From: Grimontia indica
Lineage (GTDB): Bacteria; Pseudomonadota; Gammaproteobacteria; Enterobacterales; Vibrionaceae
Assembly: GCF_000333895.2 (NCBI RefSeq)
Contig: NZ_ANFM02000018.1
Span: 1 to 64,000 of the forward strand
Length of the DNA stretch: 64,000 nucleotides
Direction: 5' to 3'
Each line of letters begins with the position of its first letter. The stretch's first letter is position 1. Position numbers and translations under genes: made by a program. This document shows positions 35,029-43,054 of this stretch, one piece after another. The notes under the pieces are model-generated. The model saw only the letters and a program-made list of their open reading frames with translations, searched no databases and was not told the DNA's origin.

Positions 35029-36135
35029 ATGACAAAGATTAATCAAGAAAGACTGGTTGAGCATTTTATTGAGCTGGTGAAAATTGACAGTGAATCTGGC
35101 AACGAAAAAGCCATGGCAGAAACACTGGCAGAGCAACTGGGTCAAATGGGCTTTGAAGTCACAAAACTTCCTGTGCCTGAGCACATCACTAACGGTTTCA
35201 ACATCTATGGCAAGCTGGCAGGCTCGCAGGAAGGCAGCATTGTGTTCAGTAGCCACATGGATACTGTTACCCCTGGCAACGGCATCGAGCCAGTGATTGA
35301 AGACGGTATTATCCGCTCGAAAGGTGACACCATTTTGGGTGGCGATGACAAATCTGGCATTGCAGCCGTCATGGAAGCTGTGCGCACAATTCAGGAAAGT
35401 GGTGAAGCACACAAGACCATCGAAGTTGCGTTTACCGTTTACGAAGAGCTTGGTCTGGAAGGTGCTAAACACTTCGACATGAGCAAAATTGAATCCCACC
35501 AAGCCATCGTGCTGGATTCAGGCGGCCCAATCGGCACCATTATTACAACTGCTCCTGGTCAGCAAAGCCTGAAAATAACCATCAAAGGTAAACCGGCGCA
35601 CGCTGGCCTTGCGCCTGAAACAGGCATCAATGCCCTGACTGTAGCATCTGATGCAATTAGCCAAATGAATCTGAGCCGTATCGACGAAGAAACCACGGCT
35701 AACATTGGTGTCGTTCGCGGCGGTCAGGCGACAAACATTGTGATGCCGGAACTGTATATAGAAGCAGAAGCGCGCTCGCTGAATGACGATAAGTTGGCGA
35801 AGCAGGTTGAACACATGGTTTCAACCTTCGAAGCCGCGGCTGAAAAGCACGGTGCAGGTATTGAGATAGAATCTACCCGCTCTTACAACGCTTACCAGAT
35901 TGCAGACAGCGATCCGCACGTTATGGCCATCAAAGCAGCCTTCGAAGCCAACGGTGTTGAGCCAGTGACCAAACCAACAGGTGGCGGCTCAGATGCGAAT
36001 ATCTTCAACGAGAAAGGCCTGAAAACCGTGAACCTTTCTACTGGTATGGCGAAAGTGCACACGACAGAAGAATTCATTGCCATTGCAGACCTGGTTGCGA
36101 TCAGTGAATTTGTGCGTACCTACGTGACGCGTTAA
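35029..36135 (+). CDS. M20 family zinc peptidase, peptidase T-like
   Basis: A 368-residue cytoplasmic two-zinc exopeptidase of the PepT-like group. Metal and catalytic residues appear in order: SSHMDTV (His and the following Asp), GGDDKSG (bridging Asp), EELGLEGAK (catalytic Glu and metal Glu), VLDSGG (Asp) and the final KVHTTEEF (His). A dimerisation domain lies around 175-285. The start at 35029 (MTKINQERL) is chosen over the frame from 34969, which would run through an inverted repeat. It probably trims short peptides. Confidence 0.9.
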   Translation: MTKINQERLVEHFIELVKIDSESGNEKAMAETLAEQLGQMGFEVTKLPVPEHITNGFNIYGKLAGSQEGSIVFSSHMDTVTPGNGIEPVIEDGIIRSKGDTILGGDDKSGIAAVMEAVRTIQESGEAHKTIEVAFTVYEELGLEGAKHFDMSKIESHQAIVLDSGGPIGTIITTAPGQQSLKITIKGKPAHAGLAPETGINALTVASDAISQMNLSRIDEETTANIGVVRGGQATNIVMPELYIEAEARSLNDDKLAKQVEHMVSTFEAAAEKHGAGIEIESTRSYNAYQIADSDPHVMAIKAAFEANGVEPVTKPTGGGSDANIFNEKGLKTVNLSTGMAKVHTTEEFIAIADLVAISEFVRTYVTR

Positions 36136-36149
36136 TCGGCTGATAAATA

Positions 36150-36173
36150 AAAACCGCCTTCGGGCGGTTTTTT
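36150..36173. terminator. Terminator after the M20 peptidase gene
   Basis: AAACCGCC-TTCG-GGCGGTTT with A/T tracts on both sides; a stable UUCG-type loop. Convergent genes on each side can share it. Confidence 0.92.
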
Positions 36174-36183
36174 AATCCTTCCT

Positions 36184-36792
36184 TTATTGTCCAAACCAAG
36201 GAAGATAAGTTTGCTGATGGGCGATGTCTAAGGAAACATAGACCAACAGAACTGACATGCTGATATTAAATACCCGGAAATAAACGGGATTAGCTATGCG
36301 CTTGCCAAGCAAGCTGCCGATAAGGGAATAGGAGGCAGGTGCGCCAAAAGCCAGTATGGTCAAGCTCCCAATCCAGAACAGGCTCTCCATCCCATGGATG
36401 CCAGCAGCAGGGAACTGAATCGTCACAATCGGGAGCGTCGCAATGATGCCCTTTGGGTTAAGCAATTGCAGCACCAGTCCGTCGTGGAACGTCATCGCGT
36501 TTTTATTGCATGGACTCTTATTGATGTCCACTTTCGCTTTGGCCAGCTTCCACGCAATGTAAAGAATATAGCTGCAACCAATAATGCTGATATAAGGAAG
36601 GGAAGTCGTGGAAACCAGTGTGCCGCCAATCAGTAACATCGAAATGAAGAGAATCAGCATTGCGGTAGCGACGCCTGCGAAAAATCCGAGATCCTCTCGT
36701 GTGCGATTTTGAAGTCCGCCATTCAGGCCTAGAAGATTCACAGGGCCTGGAGAATACATAATGCCAAAGGCATATGCCCAAAGTTCGAACAT
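36184..36792 (-). CDS. LysE family exporter
   Basis: A 202-residue membrane protein with about six helices. It keeps the YSPGPVNLLGLNGGLQNRTRED signature and LQLLNPKGIIATLPI in the middle. It is 32 bases downstream of an AraC-type regulator on the same strand, so the regulator probably controls export of the compound it senses. Confidence 0.85.
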   Translation of the reverse strand: MFELWAYAFGIMYSPGPVNLLGLNGGLQNRTREDLGFFAGVATAMLILFISMLLIGGTLVSTTSLPYISIIGCSYILYIAWKLAKAKVDINKSPCNKNAMTFHDGLVLQLLNPKGIIATLPIVTIQFPAAGIHGMESLFWIGSLTILAFGAPASYSLIGSLLGKRIANPVYFRVFNISMSVLLVYVSLDIAHQQTYLPWFGQ

Positions 36793-36824
36793 AGGAAGTC
36801 CTTTATAGAATTCAGAGAGGGAAG

Positions 36825-37652
36825 TTAGTCAGAGATTTGAAGCTGGTATTGCTTTGGCGTCATACCAAAGACGCGCTTGAACCTTCGATTGAAGTGGCTA
36901 CTGTCGGCAAAACCGAATTCCTGAGCAACATCGCTTGCAGGCTGGCCGCTTTCCAGCGCTTTGCGAGAACCATTAATACGACAATTGATGACGTATTGGT
37001 GAGGTGTAATACCAAACTGCGCCCGAAACTGACGGATAAAATGATACTTCGACATGTTGGCAGCATCAGCAAGATCATCAATAGCGATATCTTTAGCGAG
37101 GTTGTCCTGCACAAAGTCTTTGGCGCGTGTTAGCAAGGTATCTCTGCGGTTTGTTGGCTTAGCTTCATCTAACATGCCAGCTAATGACACCAGAGTATGT
37201 GAGAGGTTAAAGAGTGCAGATTCCTGCTCAATACGATGGCAGGAGGGATCTTTAATCAGGCTGGAAAGGATCAACGCCTGATTGCGGAGTTTAACATCGT
37301 TGAGTAAGCAGCCTTTGATTCGTAGCGACGTTGGTGTCTTCACGCCAAGCGCTTTGGTTTGAGCAGTAATACTGTCTGGGTGGACGTAGAGCATCAAGTA
37401 CTCGAGGTTTTGGTCTCCTCCCGAACTCCCATCATGAACATCTTCCGGATTGAATAGGATAACGCCGCCTTCAGGACTTTTATGGAAAGCGCTCTGACAG
37501 AAAAAATCCTGCCTGCCTTTAAGAGTCACACCAATAGAAAACTCTTCGTGGGCGTGTTTGTCGTAAGTGAAGTCGCTCATATTTGCGTCAAGCACAGCTA
37601 CACCATCAAGGTGCTCACTATTTACAAACTGGAAGCGATTGTCTGTGTCCAC
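36825..37652 (-). CDS. AraC family transcriptional regulator
   Basis: About 275 residues with an N-terminal cupin-like effector domain (HAHEEFSIGVTLKGRQDF; GGVILFNPEDVHDG) and a C-terminal double helix-turn-helix (MSKYHFIRQFRAQFGITPHQY; FADSSHFNRRFKRVFGMTPKQY). I choose a GTG start at 37652 because GAGGGA lies six bases upstream; an ATG at 37724 would add 24 residues of poor character. It is followed by a LysE exporter in the same operon. This pairing is common for regulators of amino-acid efflux. Confidence 0.87.
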   Translation of the reverse strand: MDTDNRFQFVNSEHLDGVAVLDANMSDFTYDKHAHEEFSIGVTLKGRQDFFCQSAFHKSPEGGVILFNPEDVHDGSSGGDQNLEYLMLYVHPDSITAQTKALGVKTPTSLRIKGCLLNDVKLRNQALILSSLIKDPSCHRIEQESALFNLSHTLVSLAGMLDEAKPTNRRDTLLTRAKDFVQDNLAKDIAIDDLADAANMSKYHFIRQFRAQFGITPHQYVINCRINGSRKALESGQPASDVAQEFGFADSSHFNRRFKRVFGMTPKQYQLQISD

Positions 37653-37750
37653 GTCCGTTCCCTCATCCGTTTGTTTAACATCTTTGCAGAATATAGAAGG
37701 GAGAGGAAACGAAAACTTGAACAAAATTGCGCGATTTTCTGTTTATCGCG

Positions 37751-38095
37751 CTATTTGGTGGGTATTACCATTTGGCGAATATGTTGACGAAGCTCTTTCG
37801 CGTTTGATTCTGTCAGCAAGAGATTGGCGAGAGAGATCATTGCGATGGCAAAATAGGCGCCTGATGAAAGAAACGATCCCCAGCTAAAGAAAGCGAAGGT
37901 CATAAATGAAAAAAGGCCGATAAGAAAAAGTTGGGCGAGCTGATTATAACTAACACTCAGGATCCCACTGACAGGGTCATTTTCTATGGTGACTGGCAAG
38001 GTACTCCATCCCCATTTCACACGCACCTTGCCGTCTTTCAATACTGCGTTAAAGCCGTTTTCCCTGAGGTGCTGGCTGAGTTTGTCTAAATCCAC
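37751..38095 (-). CDS. Small membrane protein of unknown function
   Basis: A 114-residue protein not recognised. The first 55 residues are soluble (LSQHLRENGFNAVLKDGKVRVKWGW), followed by two adjacent membrane helices (about 52-95) and a short charged tail. I use the GTG start at 38095, which overlaps the stop of the zinc-ribbon gene (TAGTG) and removes an implausible leader. Translational coupling suggests the two work together. Confidence 0.6.
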   Translation of the reverse strand: MDLDKLSQHLRENGFNAVLKDGKVRVKWGWSTLPVTIENDPVSGILSVSYNQLAQLFLIGLFSFMTFAFFSWGSFLSSGAYFAIAMISLANLLLTESNAKELRQHIRQMVIPTK

Positions 38096-38319
38096 TAAAT
38101 GCCACCGATACTGTCTGTGTGTCCAAATGTAGAACCACAACAATCGCATTGCTGATAAGAACTGCCAAGTACCATATCCATAGAGTTCGAAAGCACTATC
38201 GTTGCACGCCGAAACAAAGTCGCATCCGGCTCTGCCTTTCTTGGCTCAAGTTGCACCAGTGTGTGGGCAGTCATTTTCCCGCAATCACTGCAGTAAAGTT
38301 TGTTCTCTTGTTCTGCCAT
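38095..38319 (-). CDS. Small zinc-ribbon protein
   Basis: A 74-residue protein with two C-x-x-C pairs (LYCSDCGKMTAHT and QQCDCCGST), the layout of a zinc ribbon that binds nucleic acid or protein. A GGAAGG site precedes the start at 38319. It overlaps the next gene by one base. The function is unknown. Confidence 0.65.
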   Translation of the reverse strand: MAEQENKLYCSDCGKMTAHTLVQLEPRKAEPDATLFRRATIVLSNSMDMVLGSSYQQCDCCGSTFGHTDSIGGI

Positions 38320-39040
38320 ATTTACCTTCCTTGGTTGATAGGCGTACATCCTTCCTGGTTAAAACCCATGAAAACGCCGTTCAAACAGAATTTCAGACTA
38401 CTTGAGCCATCGCGGTGAAATGAAGCCATGGCGATAAAATTGTGAAGTGATTCCAAGTTTGGCTGCACTATTGCCTAATACTTGTCCGTTTAGTCTCTGG
38501 GTACAGACATTCTGACGCATTCAAATGCTTTTGGTATGGATCTAATGCTCGGGCGTAAGAAAGATCCAAATGCTAAAGAGTATCGGCATGAAAAACTGAT
38601 GATAGGGCTCTCAATGATCGAAGAAAATAAGATGGATTGCTCTCAATAACTGTTGGCAATAATGAGAAAAGAGAAAAACTTTAGTGATATTTGCCTAATA
38701 AATGTTGATAGAGGTCTCATTAATAAAATAAAAACGGATCAGATCGCATTTTCTGTTGCGTGATCATCAAAATGATAAAAAATAACAAAGTGTGGTGAGG
38801 AAATAATTAAAAACGCATCCAGCCACATCAATATCATTACCATCCAAAAAGGAAAAAGGATCATTTCCCGGTGATGATATGGATCCTTTCTTAGTTTCGT
38901 ACTTAGAAAGGATCGTAAATAAGTTAGTGTGTATTGTTCGGTGATAAATAATGCGATCGTATAACAGCGATCAATATTCTGAACATACAAACCTTGAAAA
39001 CGCAGCGGTGCACTGGAAGCGAATTTGTTGGAGATGTGGC
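38320..39040. other. A/T-rich gap before the aldolase-like gene
   Basis: About 720 bases without a supported gene. It contains a dyad GATCCTTTCT-N13-AGAAAGGATC (38882-38891 and 38905-38914) about 130 bases before the aldolase-like gene, a possible operator. The minus-strand frame at 38739-39170 runs into that gene and is rejected. Composition is more A/T-rich than in neighbouring operons. Confidence 0.4.
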
Positions 39041-39670
39041 ATGTTTGGGCAAGGCGATCTACGAAATAAGCTCGTTGATTACGGTCGTAAACTCTTTTTG
39101 CAAGGACACGATACAGGAGAATCCGGAAACCTGTCGGCTCAATTAGAAGATGGAACTGTCGTGGTAACAACGAATGGGCTGAGAATGGGTCGTTTGAAGC
39201 AAGAGCATTTCTCGGTGGTCTCTCTTGATGGGAAACTTATCTCCGGCGACTCTCCTAGTTGGGAAGTCGATCATCACTTAGATATTTATAATGCCAACCC
39301 GAAACATAAAGCTATATTTACTATTACACCAAAGCATATTTCCAAGTTAGTTCAGAAAGACGAACTGGATGTCGAAAACGTACTGCCGACTCTGTCTCCT
39401 ATCGTGGCAATGAGAACGATGACGCTTCCTAAAATTCCGCTATTTAGATCTTCTGGATCTTTTTATCTGGCAGAAAAAGCCAAACATCACCATGCCATTT
39501 TAATCGCCAATTTGGGGTTGGTAGTTATGGGAAAAGATCTTGAAGATGCGCTTTGTAATGTTGAAGAGTTGGAAGAGACTGCAGCACTGAGAATGCAGGC
39601 TGCTAACGACAATTTCCAATATCTGAGCAATGAAGAAATTGCCGAAATAAACTCGGTATTCGCGCATTAA
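39041..39670 (+). CDS. Class II aldolase/adducin family protein lacking its zinc histidines
   Basis: A 209-residue protein with the fold signature GESGNLSAQLEDGTVVVTTNG and SGDSPSWEVDHHLDIYNANP, close in pattern to OtnC/fuculose-phosphate aldolases. The start at 39041 has TTGGAG nine bases upstream. The metal ligands are gone: the H-x-H of AxxHxHS reads T-I-T (residues 94-96) and the later N-H-G reads N-L-G (157-159). Glu75 remains. It is therefore probably not a zinc-dependent aldolase and may be a binding or regulatory relative. No partner genes are nearby. Confidence 0.8.
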   Translation: MFGQGDLRNKLVDYGRKLFLQGHDTGESGNLSAQLEDGTVVVTTNGLRMGRLKQEHFSVVSLDGKLISGDSPSWEVDHHLDIYNANPKHKAIFTITPKHISKLVQKDELDVENVLPTLSPIVAMRTMTLPKIPLFRSSGSFYLAEKAKHHHAILIANLGLVVMGKDLEDALCNVEELEETAALRMQAANDNFQYLSNEEIAEINSVFAH

Positions 39671-39702
39671 AAAGTGACGAATTTCCAGAAAGATCCTAAA
39701 TA

Positions 39703-39730
39703 GAAGCTGGCTATCATGCCAGCTTCTTTG
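39703..39730 (+). terminator. Terminator after the aldolase-like gene
   Basis: A 9-bp perfect stem (GAAGCTGGC / GCCAGCTTC) with a 6-base loop, then TTTG; shared with the convergent DUF4332 gene. Confidence 0.75.
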
Positions 39731-39740
39731 TTTGGGAATC

Positions 39741-40145
39741 TTAATAATGGATCGCGCGAGGCAGATCTTTCGCTTGTGCTATCCAATCTTCTACTTTGCT
39801 TTCGCCTGGCAATTGGCGAACGAGATTTTTCTCTTCATTTACCTCTGCCATTTTCGCGGTTAGATTTGCTGCGTTGCGCTGTGCTAATTCTGGCACAGTA
39901 TCAACCCCTGCAAATTCCAGAAGATCAGCATATTGAGTACTGATCCCTTTAACACGTGCCAAGTCAGCGCGGTTTAGCCACTTCAGCACGAGTTTGCTGC
40001 TGATGCCACTGTCTTCTGCAATGGACTTACGACCTGAAGGTTGAGCGCCTTTTTCCAGAAGTTGCTCAATGGTTGAAATACCAATCGCTTCAAGTTTTTC
40101 CGCGTAGGTTTCACCAATACCTTCGATATCAACAAGCTTAGTCAT
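39741..40145 (-). CDS. DUF4332 (helix-hairpin-helix) protein
   Basis: A 134-residue protein of two helix-hairpin-helix-like repeats: IEGIGETYAEKLEAIGIST near the start and RVKGISTQYADLLEFAGVDT in the middle. The start at 40145 follows AAGGAGAAAG. The family is widespread and its function uncertain; helix-hairpin-helix motifs usually bind DNA without sequence preference. Confidence 0.82.
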   Translation of the reverse strand: MTKLVDIEGIGETYAEKLEAIGISTIEQLLEKGAQPSGRKSIAEDSGISSKLVLKWLNRADLARVKGISTQYADLLEFAGVDTVPELAQRNAANLTAKMAEVNEEKNLVRQLPGESKVEDWIAQAKDLPRAIHY

Positions 40146-40314
40146 TTGCTCTTTCTCCTTAACTAGTGAGCGAGAGGCCTGCATTTCCTGAGTGAAAAGA
40201 GACGAATTGCGGTGGTGGAAACACAGGCTCATTTAATCTACTCAAGCAACTCCTTATAAAAGTGTCTTGAACTTGGTACTGAGATAGAAAGAGCTGTTGT
40301 GGCAATACAATTGT

Positions 40315-40430
40315 GTTCAAACAACCTGAAATGCTCGGGTAGGGGCGCTCTGAATAAGGATGTTTGATTTACGTGTGATCACAACGATGTCAAAGTCACA
40401 GTACCCTGCATTATCAGGTTTGTTTTAGCG
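40315..40430. repeat. Decayed family A repeat remnant
   Basis: The left end (CAAACAACCTGAAATGC) and the right part (GTGATCACAACG then CCTGCATTATCAGGTTTG) resemble the termini and the adjoining internal sequence of the 262-base family A element, with the middle missing. It looks like an old deletion derivative. It lies in a 406-base gap (40146-40551) that otherwise holds nothing I can name. Confidence 0.5.
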
Positions 40431-40551
40431 TTAAAGGTAGCAAGGAAAAGAAGCCGCCATCACAGTAGATGATGTTAGAAAATGAAGGAGGTTTACATTA
40501 AAAAATAGTCACTTAAGATGAAATGTATTCGTTATCGCAAAGGATCCATTT

Positions 40552-41559
40552 ATGTCATTTGACTATCAGATTGAGGACGACCTGAGCCCAACGCCTAGCG
40601 GCACACTTGAGCAATTCAGTTTCGACGCTCCCTCATTGAAGGACAATGTTGCGGGTGAAAATGCTGACAGGGAGATCATTGTTTATCTTCCTCATGGCTA
40701 CTATGCCGATACCAACCGAACTTTCCCTGTCATCTATGTCCTTCATGGTTACGAAGGTGAACCGAGTGCCTGGTTTGATGAAGGATTGAATGACGAAGCT
40801 GGCCTTGACGATATTTTGGATGAACTTATTGATGAAGGGGATCTTGAGGCTTCCATTGTTGTGGCTGTTGACGGCAGAAGTTCATTGAATGGCTCTTGGT
40901 ATATCAATTCACCAATATCTGGGAATTTTCTTGATTACCTGACGACGGATATCGTTAAGGAAATTGATATCCGTTACCGAACCCAGCCAGGAAAGATAGC
41001 GATCATGGGACACTCTATGGGAGGTTTTGGCGCGATGATGGCCGCCTTTGAATTCCCTGAGCGATATCGCACCTGCGTTGGTTTAAGCCCGGCAGGCATG
41101 ATGATGAAAAGGCATGACTATCAGCGGCATTCTGACTTTTTTGAGCAGGAGCTCGCTAAGCTCACTCGGGGAAGTGAACCGGAATGGTTTATTTATGCAT
41201 ATCTCACGATTCTACGCGCCATTGCACCTGATGCAGAAAACCCGCTGCTTTATATATCAAAGGACATCAATCAAATTGTCGCCGCATTGGAAAGCTTCCA
41301 GCTTTCAGAAATGGCAATAAACCGGGCAGAGAAAATAGCCGACTTACCGATTTACACTGAGATAGGCGATAACGAAGGGGAGTCCGTCGGTGAGCCTATA
41401 TTAGATAACTTTAGCGCCATGATTGAGACATTTGAGACACTGCAACTTAATGTTACTTCCCACGTATTTGCTGGTGGGCATACAGATAAAGTGATTGAGC
41501 AAATCTATCGAGGTCTAAGATTTATTGGTGGCGTATTCCGGGATAAATCCTCAGTGTAA
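40552..41559 (+). CDS. Esterase D-like alpha/beta hydrolase
   Basis: A 335-residue serine hydrolase of the esterase D/feruloyl-esterase-like group. The fold shows VYLPHGYYADTNRTFPVIYVLHGYEG, the nucleophile motif G-H-S-M-G-G and a C-terminal GGHTD with the likely histidine. There is no signal peptide, so it acts in the cytoplasm. The natural ester is unknown. It is a single gene with a terminator. Confidence 0.85.
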   Translation: MSFDYQIEDDLSPTPSGTLEQFSFDAPSLKDNVAGENADREIIVYLPHGYYADTNRTFPVIYVLHGYEGEPSAWFDEGLNDEAGLDDILDELIDEGDLEASIVVAVDGRSSLNGSWYINSPISGNFLDYLTTDIVKEIDIRYRTQPGKIAIMGHSMGGFGAMMAAFEFPERYRTCVGLSPAGMMMKRHDYQRHSDFFEQELAKLTRGSEPEWFIYAYLTILRAIAPDAENPLLYISKDINQIVAALESFQLSEMAINRAEKIADLPIYTEIGDNEGESVGEPILDNFSAMIETFETLQLNVTSHVFAGGHTDKVIEQIYRGLRFIGGVFRDKSSV

Positions 41560-41576
41560 ATTCTATTTAAATATTG

Positions 41577-41610
41577 AAAAGACGAGCTTTTTTGACAGTT
41601 CGTCTTTTTT
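41577..41610 (+). terminator. Intrinsic terminator after the esterase gene
   Basis: AAAAGACGA / TCGTCTTTT arms (9 bp) with a T tract, 14-base loop. Confidence 0.8.
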
Positions 41611-41776
41611 GTATGCCCATTGATTTATACAGGTTAATTCAATAAATAATTCTGTAAATTCGCAAACTTAAAAAGTCTGACCACTTAAGCCTCATACATA
41701 ATCAGCCATATATTCAGGCAGCAAAAACTCGTTTTCGACGGCTTGCTGAAGTGCTTTGGGTATAAACCAAAACATC

Positions 41777-41803
41777 AAACGCCGCTCTTGGCGTTTTTCT
41801 TTA
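41777..41803 (+). promoter_or_regulatory. Terminator-like hairpin in the cqsA leader
   Basis: AAACGCC-N6-GGCGTTT followed by TTCTTT lies 19-45 bases before the cqsA start. It has the form of an intrinsic terminator, so it may attenuate cqsA or end a short upstream RNA (about 41620-41803). Confidence 0.55.
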
Positions 41804-41821
41804 ACAAGAAGAGGCTTGGCT

Positions 41822-43006
41822 ATGGACAATCTTTCAACTAATACAAAAAAACTCCCTTCTTTTATCGATGCGCGTCTTAACTCTTTTTTGCGGGATATGA
41901 CAGAACCTTATAAGAATGCCAGGCCTCTGCCAGTGAGTAGCCGGCCAGGAGAAGGCGCTGTTGTGATGCAAAGTAACGATTATTTATCGCTGAGTCTTGA
42001 TGACAATATCCAATCAGCTCATCTCAATGCCATTGCCAGTTCCAGTGAGAACGTGGTGATGTCAGCGGTATTTTTACAGGACGAGGATCATAAACCTGAT
42101 TTTGAAAATAGATTGGCAGAATTTGTCGGTATGGATGGCTGCGTGCTTTCTCAGTCGGGCTGGGCTGCGAATGTTGGTTTGCTCCAAACCATTTGTGAGC
42201 CTGGAACCCGCGTGTATATCGACTTTTTTGCCCATATGTCACTTTGGGAAGGAGCGAGAATAGCCGGTGCGCAAATTATTCCTTTCATGCATAACAGCGT
42301 GAGTAATCTAAAACGTCAGATTAAAAAACACGGAGAAGGCATTATTTTGGTGGATTCGGTCTATAGCACTATTGGCACGGTGGCACCGCTCCCTGAAATC
42401 TGTGATGTTGCTGAAGCATTTGGTTGCGCGCTGGTTGTCGATGAATCTCATTCTCTGGGAACACACGGGCCAGAAGGTTCAGGCCTTATCAATGAAATGG
42501 GCGTGCGTGACCGCGTGGACTTTGTGACGACCAGTCTTGCCAAAGCTTTTGCCTATCGCGCAGGCGCAGTGTTGGGGCCGCACAAACTGATTACATCTTT
42601 GCCTTTTGTGTCGTTCCCCGCGATTTTTAGTTCCACGGTATTGCCACAGGAAATCGCTCGCTTGGATGCCACGCTTGACGTCATCATGAAGGCTGACCCT
42701 AAGCGAAGGCGACTGTTTGAAATTTCCGACTTACTGCGTGCTGGGCTGCAAAACATTGGGTTCAAGATACGAAGCGATTCCCAAATCATTTCTTTAGAGT
42801 GTGGTGATGAGCAAAACACGGAACTGGTGCGGGATTTTCTGGAAGCCAATGGCGTTTATGGCGCGGTGTTCTGTGCGCCAGCAACGCCAAAAAACAAAGC
42901 GATCATCCGGTTCTCTTTGAGTGCCGACATGAGCAACAGGGATATCGATCAAGTGCTTACTGTATGCCAGGCAGCGTATGATCATCCTGAACTATGTTTC
43001 TACTAA
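41822..43006 (+). CDS. cqsA: CAI-1 autoinducer synthase
   Basis: A pyridoxal-phosphate enzyme of the alpha-oxoamine synthase family that joins an acyl-CoA to S-adenosylmethionine or 2-aminobutyrate to make the precursor of the CAI-1 hydroxyketone signal. The 394-residue protein matches V. cholerae CqsA along its length; clear blocks include LSQSGWAANVGLLQTIC, YIDFFAHMSLWEGAR, VDESHSLGTHGPEG (Asp207, His210) and the cofactor lysine Lys241 in TTSLAKAFAYRAGA. The start at 41822 follows AGAGG. Its receptor gene cqsS is encoded convergently next door. Confidence 0.97.
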   Translation: MDNLSTNTKKLPSFIDARLNSFLRDMTEPYKNARPLPVSSRPGEGAVVMQSNDYLSLSLDDNIQSAHLNAIASSSENVVMSAVFLQDEDHKPDFENRLAEFVGMDGCVLSQSGWAANVGLLQTICEPGTRVYIDFFAHMSLWEGARIAGAQIIPFMHNSVSNLKRQIKKHGEGIILVDSVYSTIGTVAPLPEICDVAEAFGCALVVDESHSLGTHGPEGSGLINEMGVRDRVDFVTTSLAKAFAYRAGAVLGPHKLITSLPFVSFPAIFSSTVLPQEIARLDATLDVIMKADPKRRRLFEISDLLRAGLQNIGFKIRSDSQIISLECGDEQNTELVRDFLEANGVYGAVFCAPATPKNKAIIRFSLSADMSNRDIDQVLTVCQAAYDHPELCFY

Positions 43007-43015
43007 CTTTGTTGA

Positions 43016-43054
43016 GCCTCTAGGGTCAACGGTCAACAGACCCTAGAGGCTTTT
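43016..43054 (+). terminator. Terminator between cqsA and cqsS
   Basis: A perfect 12-bp stem (GCCTCTAGGGTC / GACCCTAGAGGC) with an 11-base loop, followed by TTTT on the plus strand. It ends cqsA and partly overlaps the cqsS end. Confidence 0.9.

Noticed and set aside
38739-39170. 143-residue minus-strand open frame
   Set aside because: It overlaps the start of the aldolase-like gene, which has a clear family match and ribosome-binding site.
41611-41776. Qrr-type quorum-sensing small RNA before cqsA
   Set aside because: The sequence lacks the conserved Qrr core and a sigma-54 promoter; only the terminator-like hairpin remains of interest.
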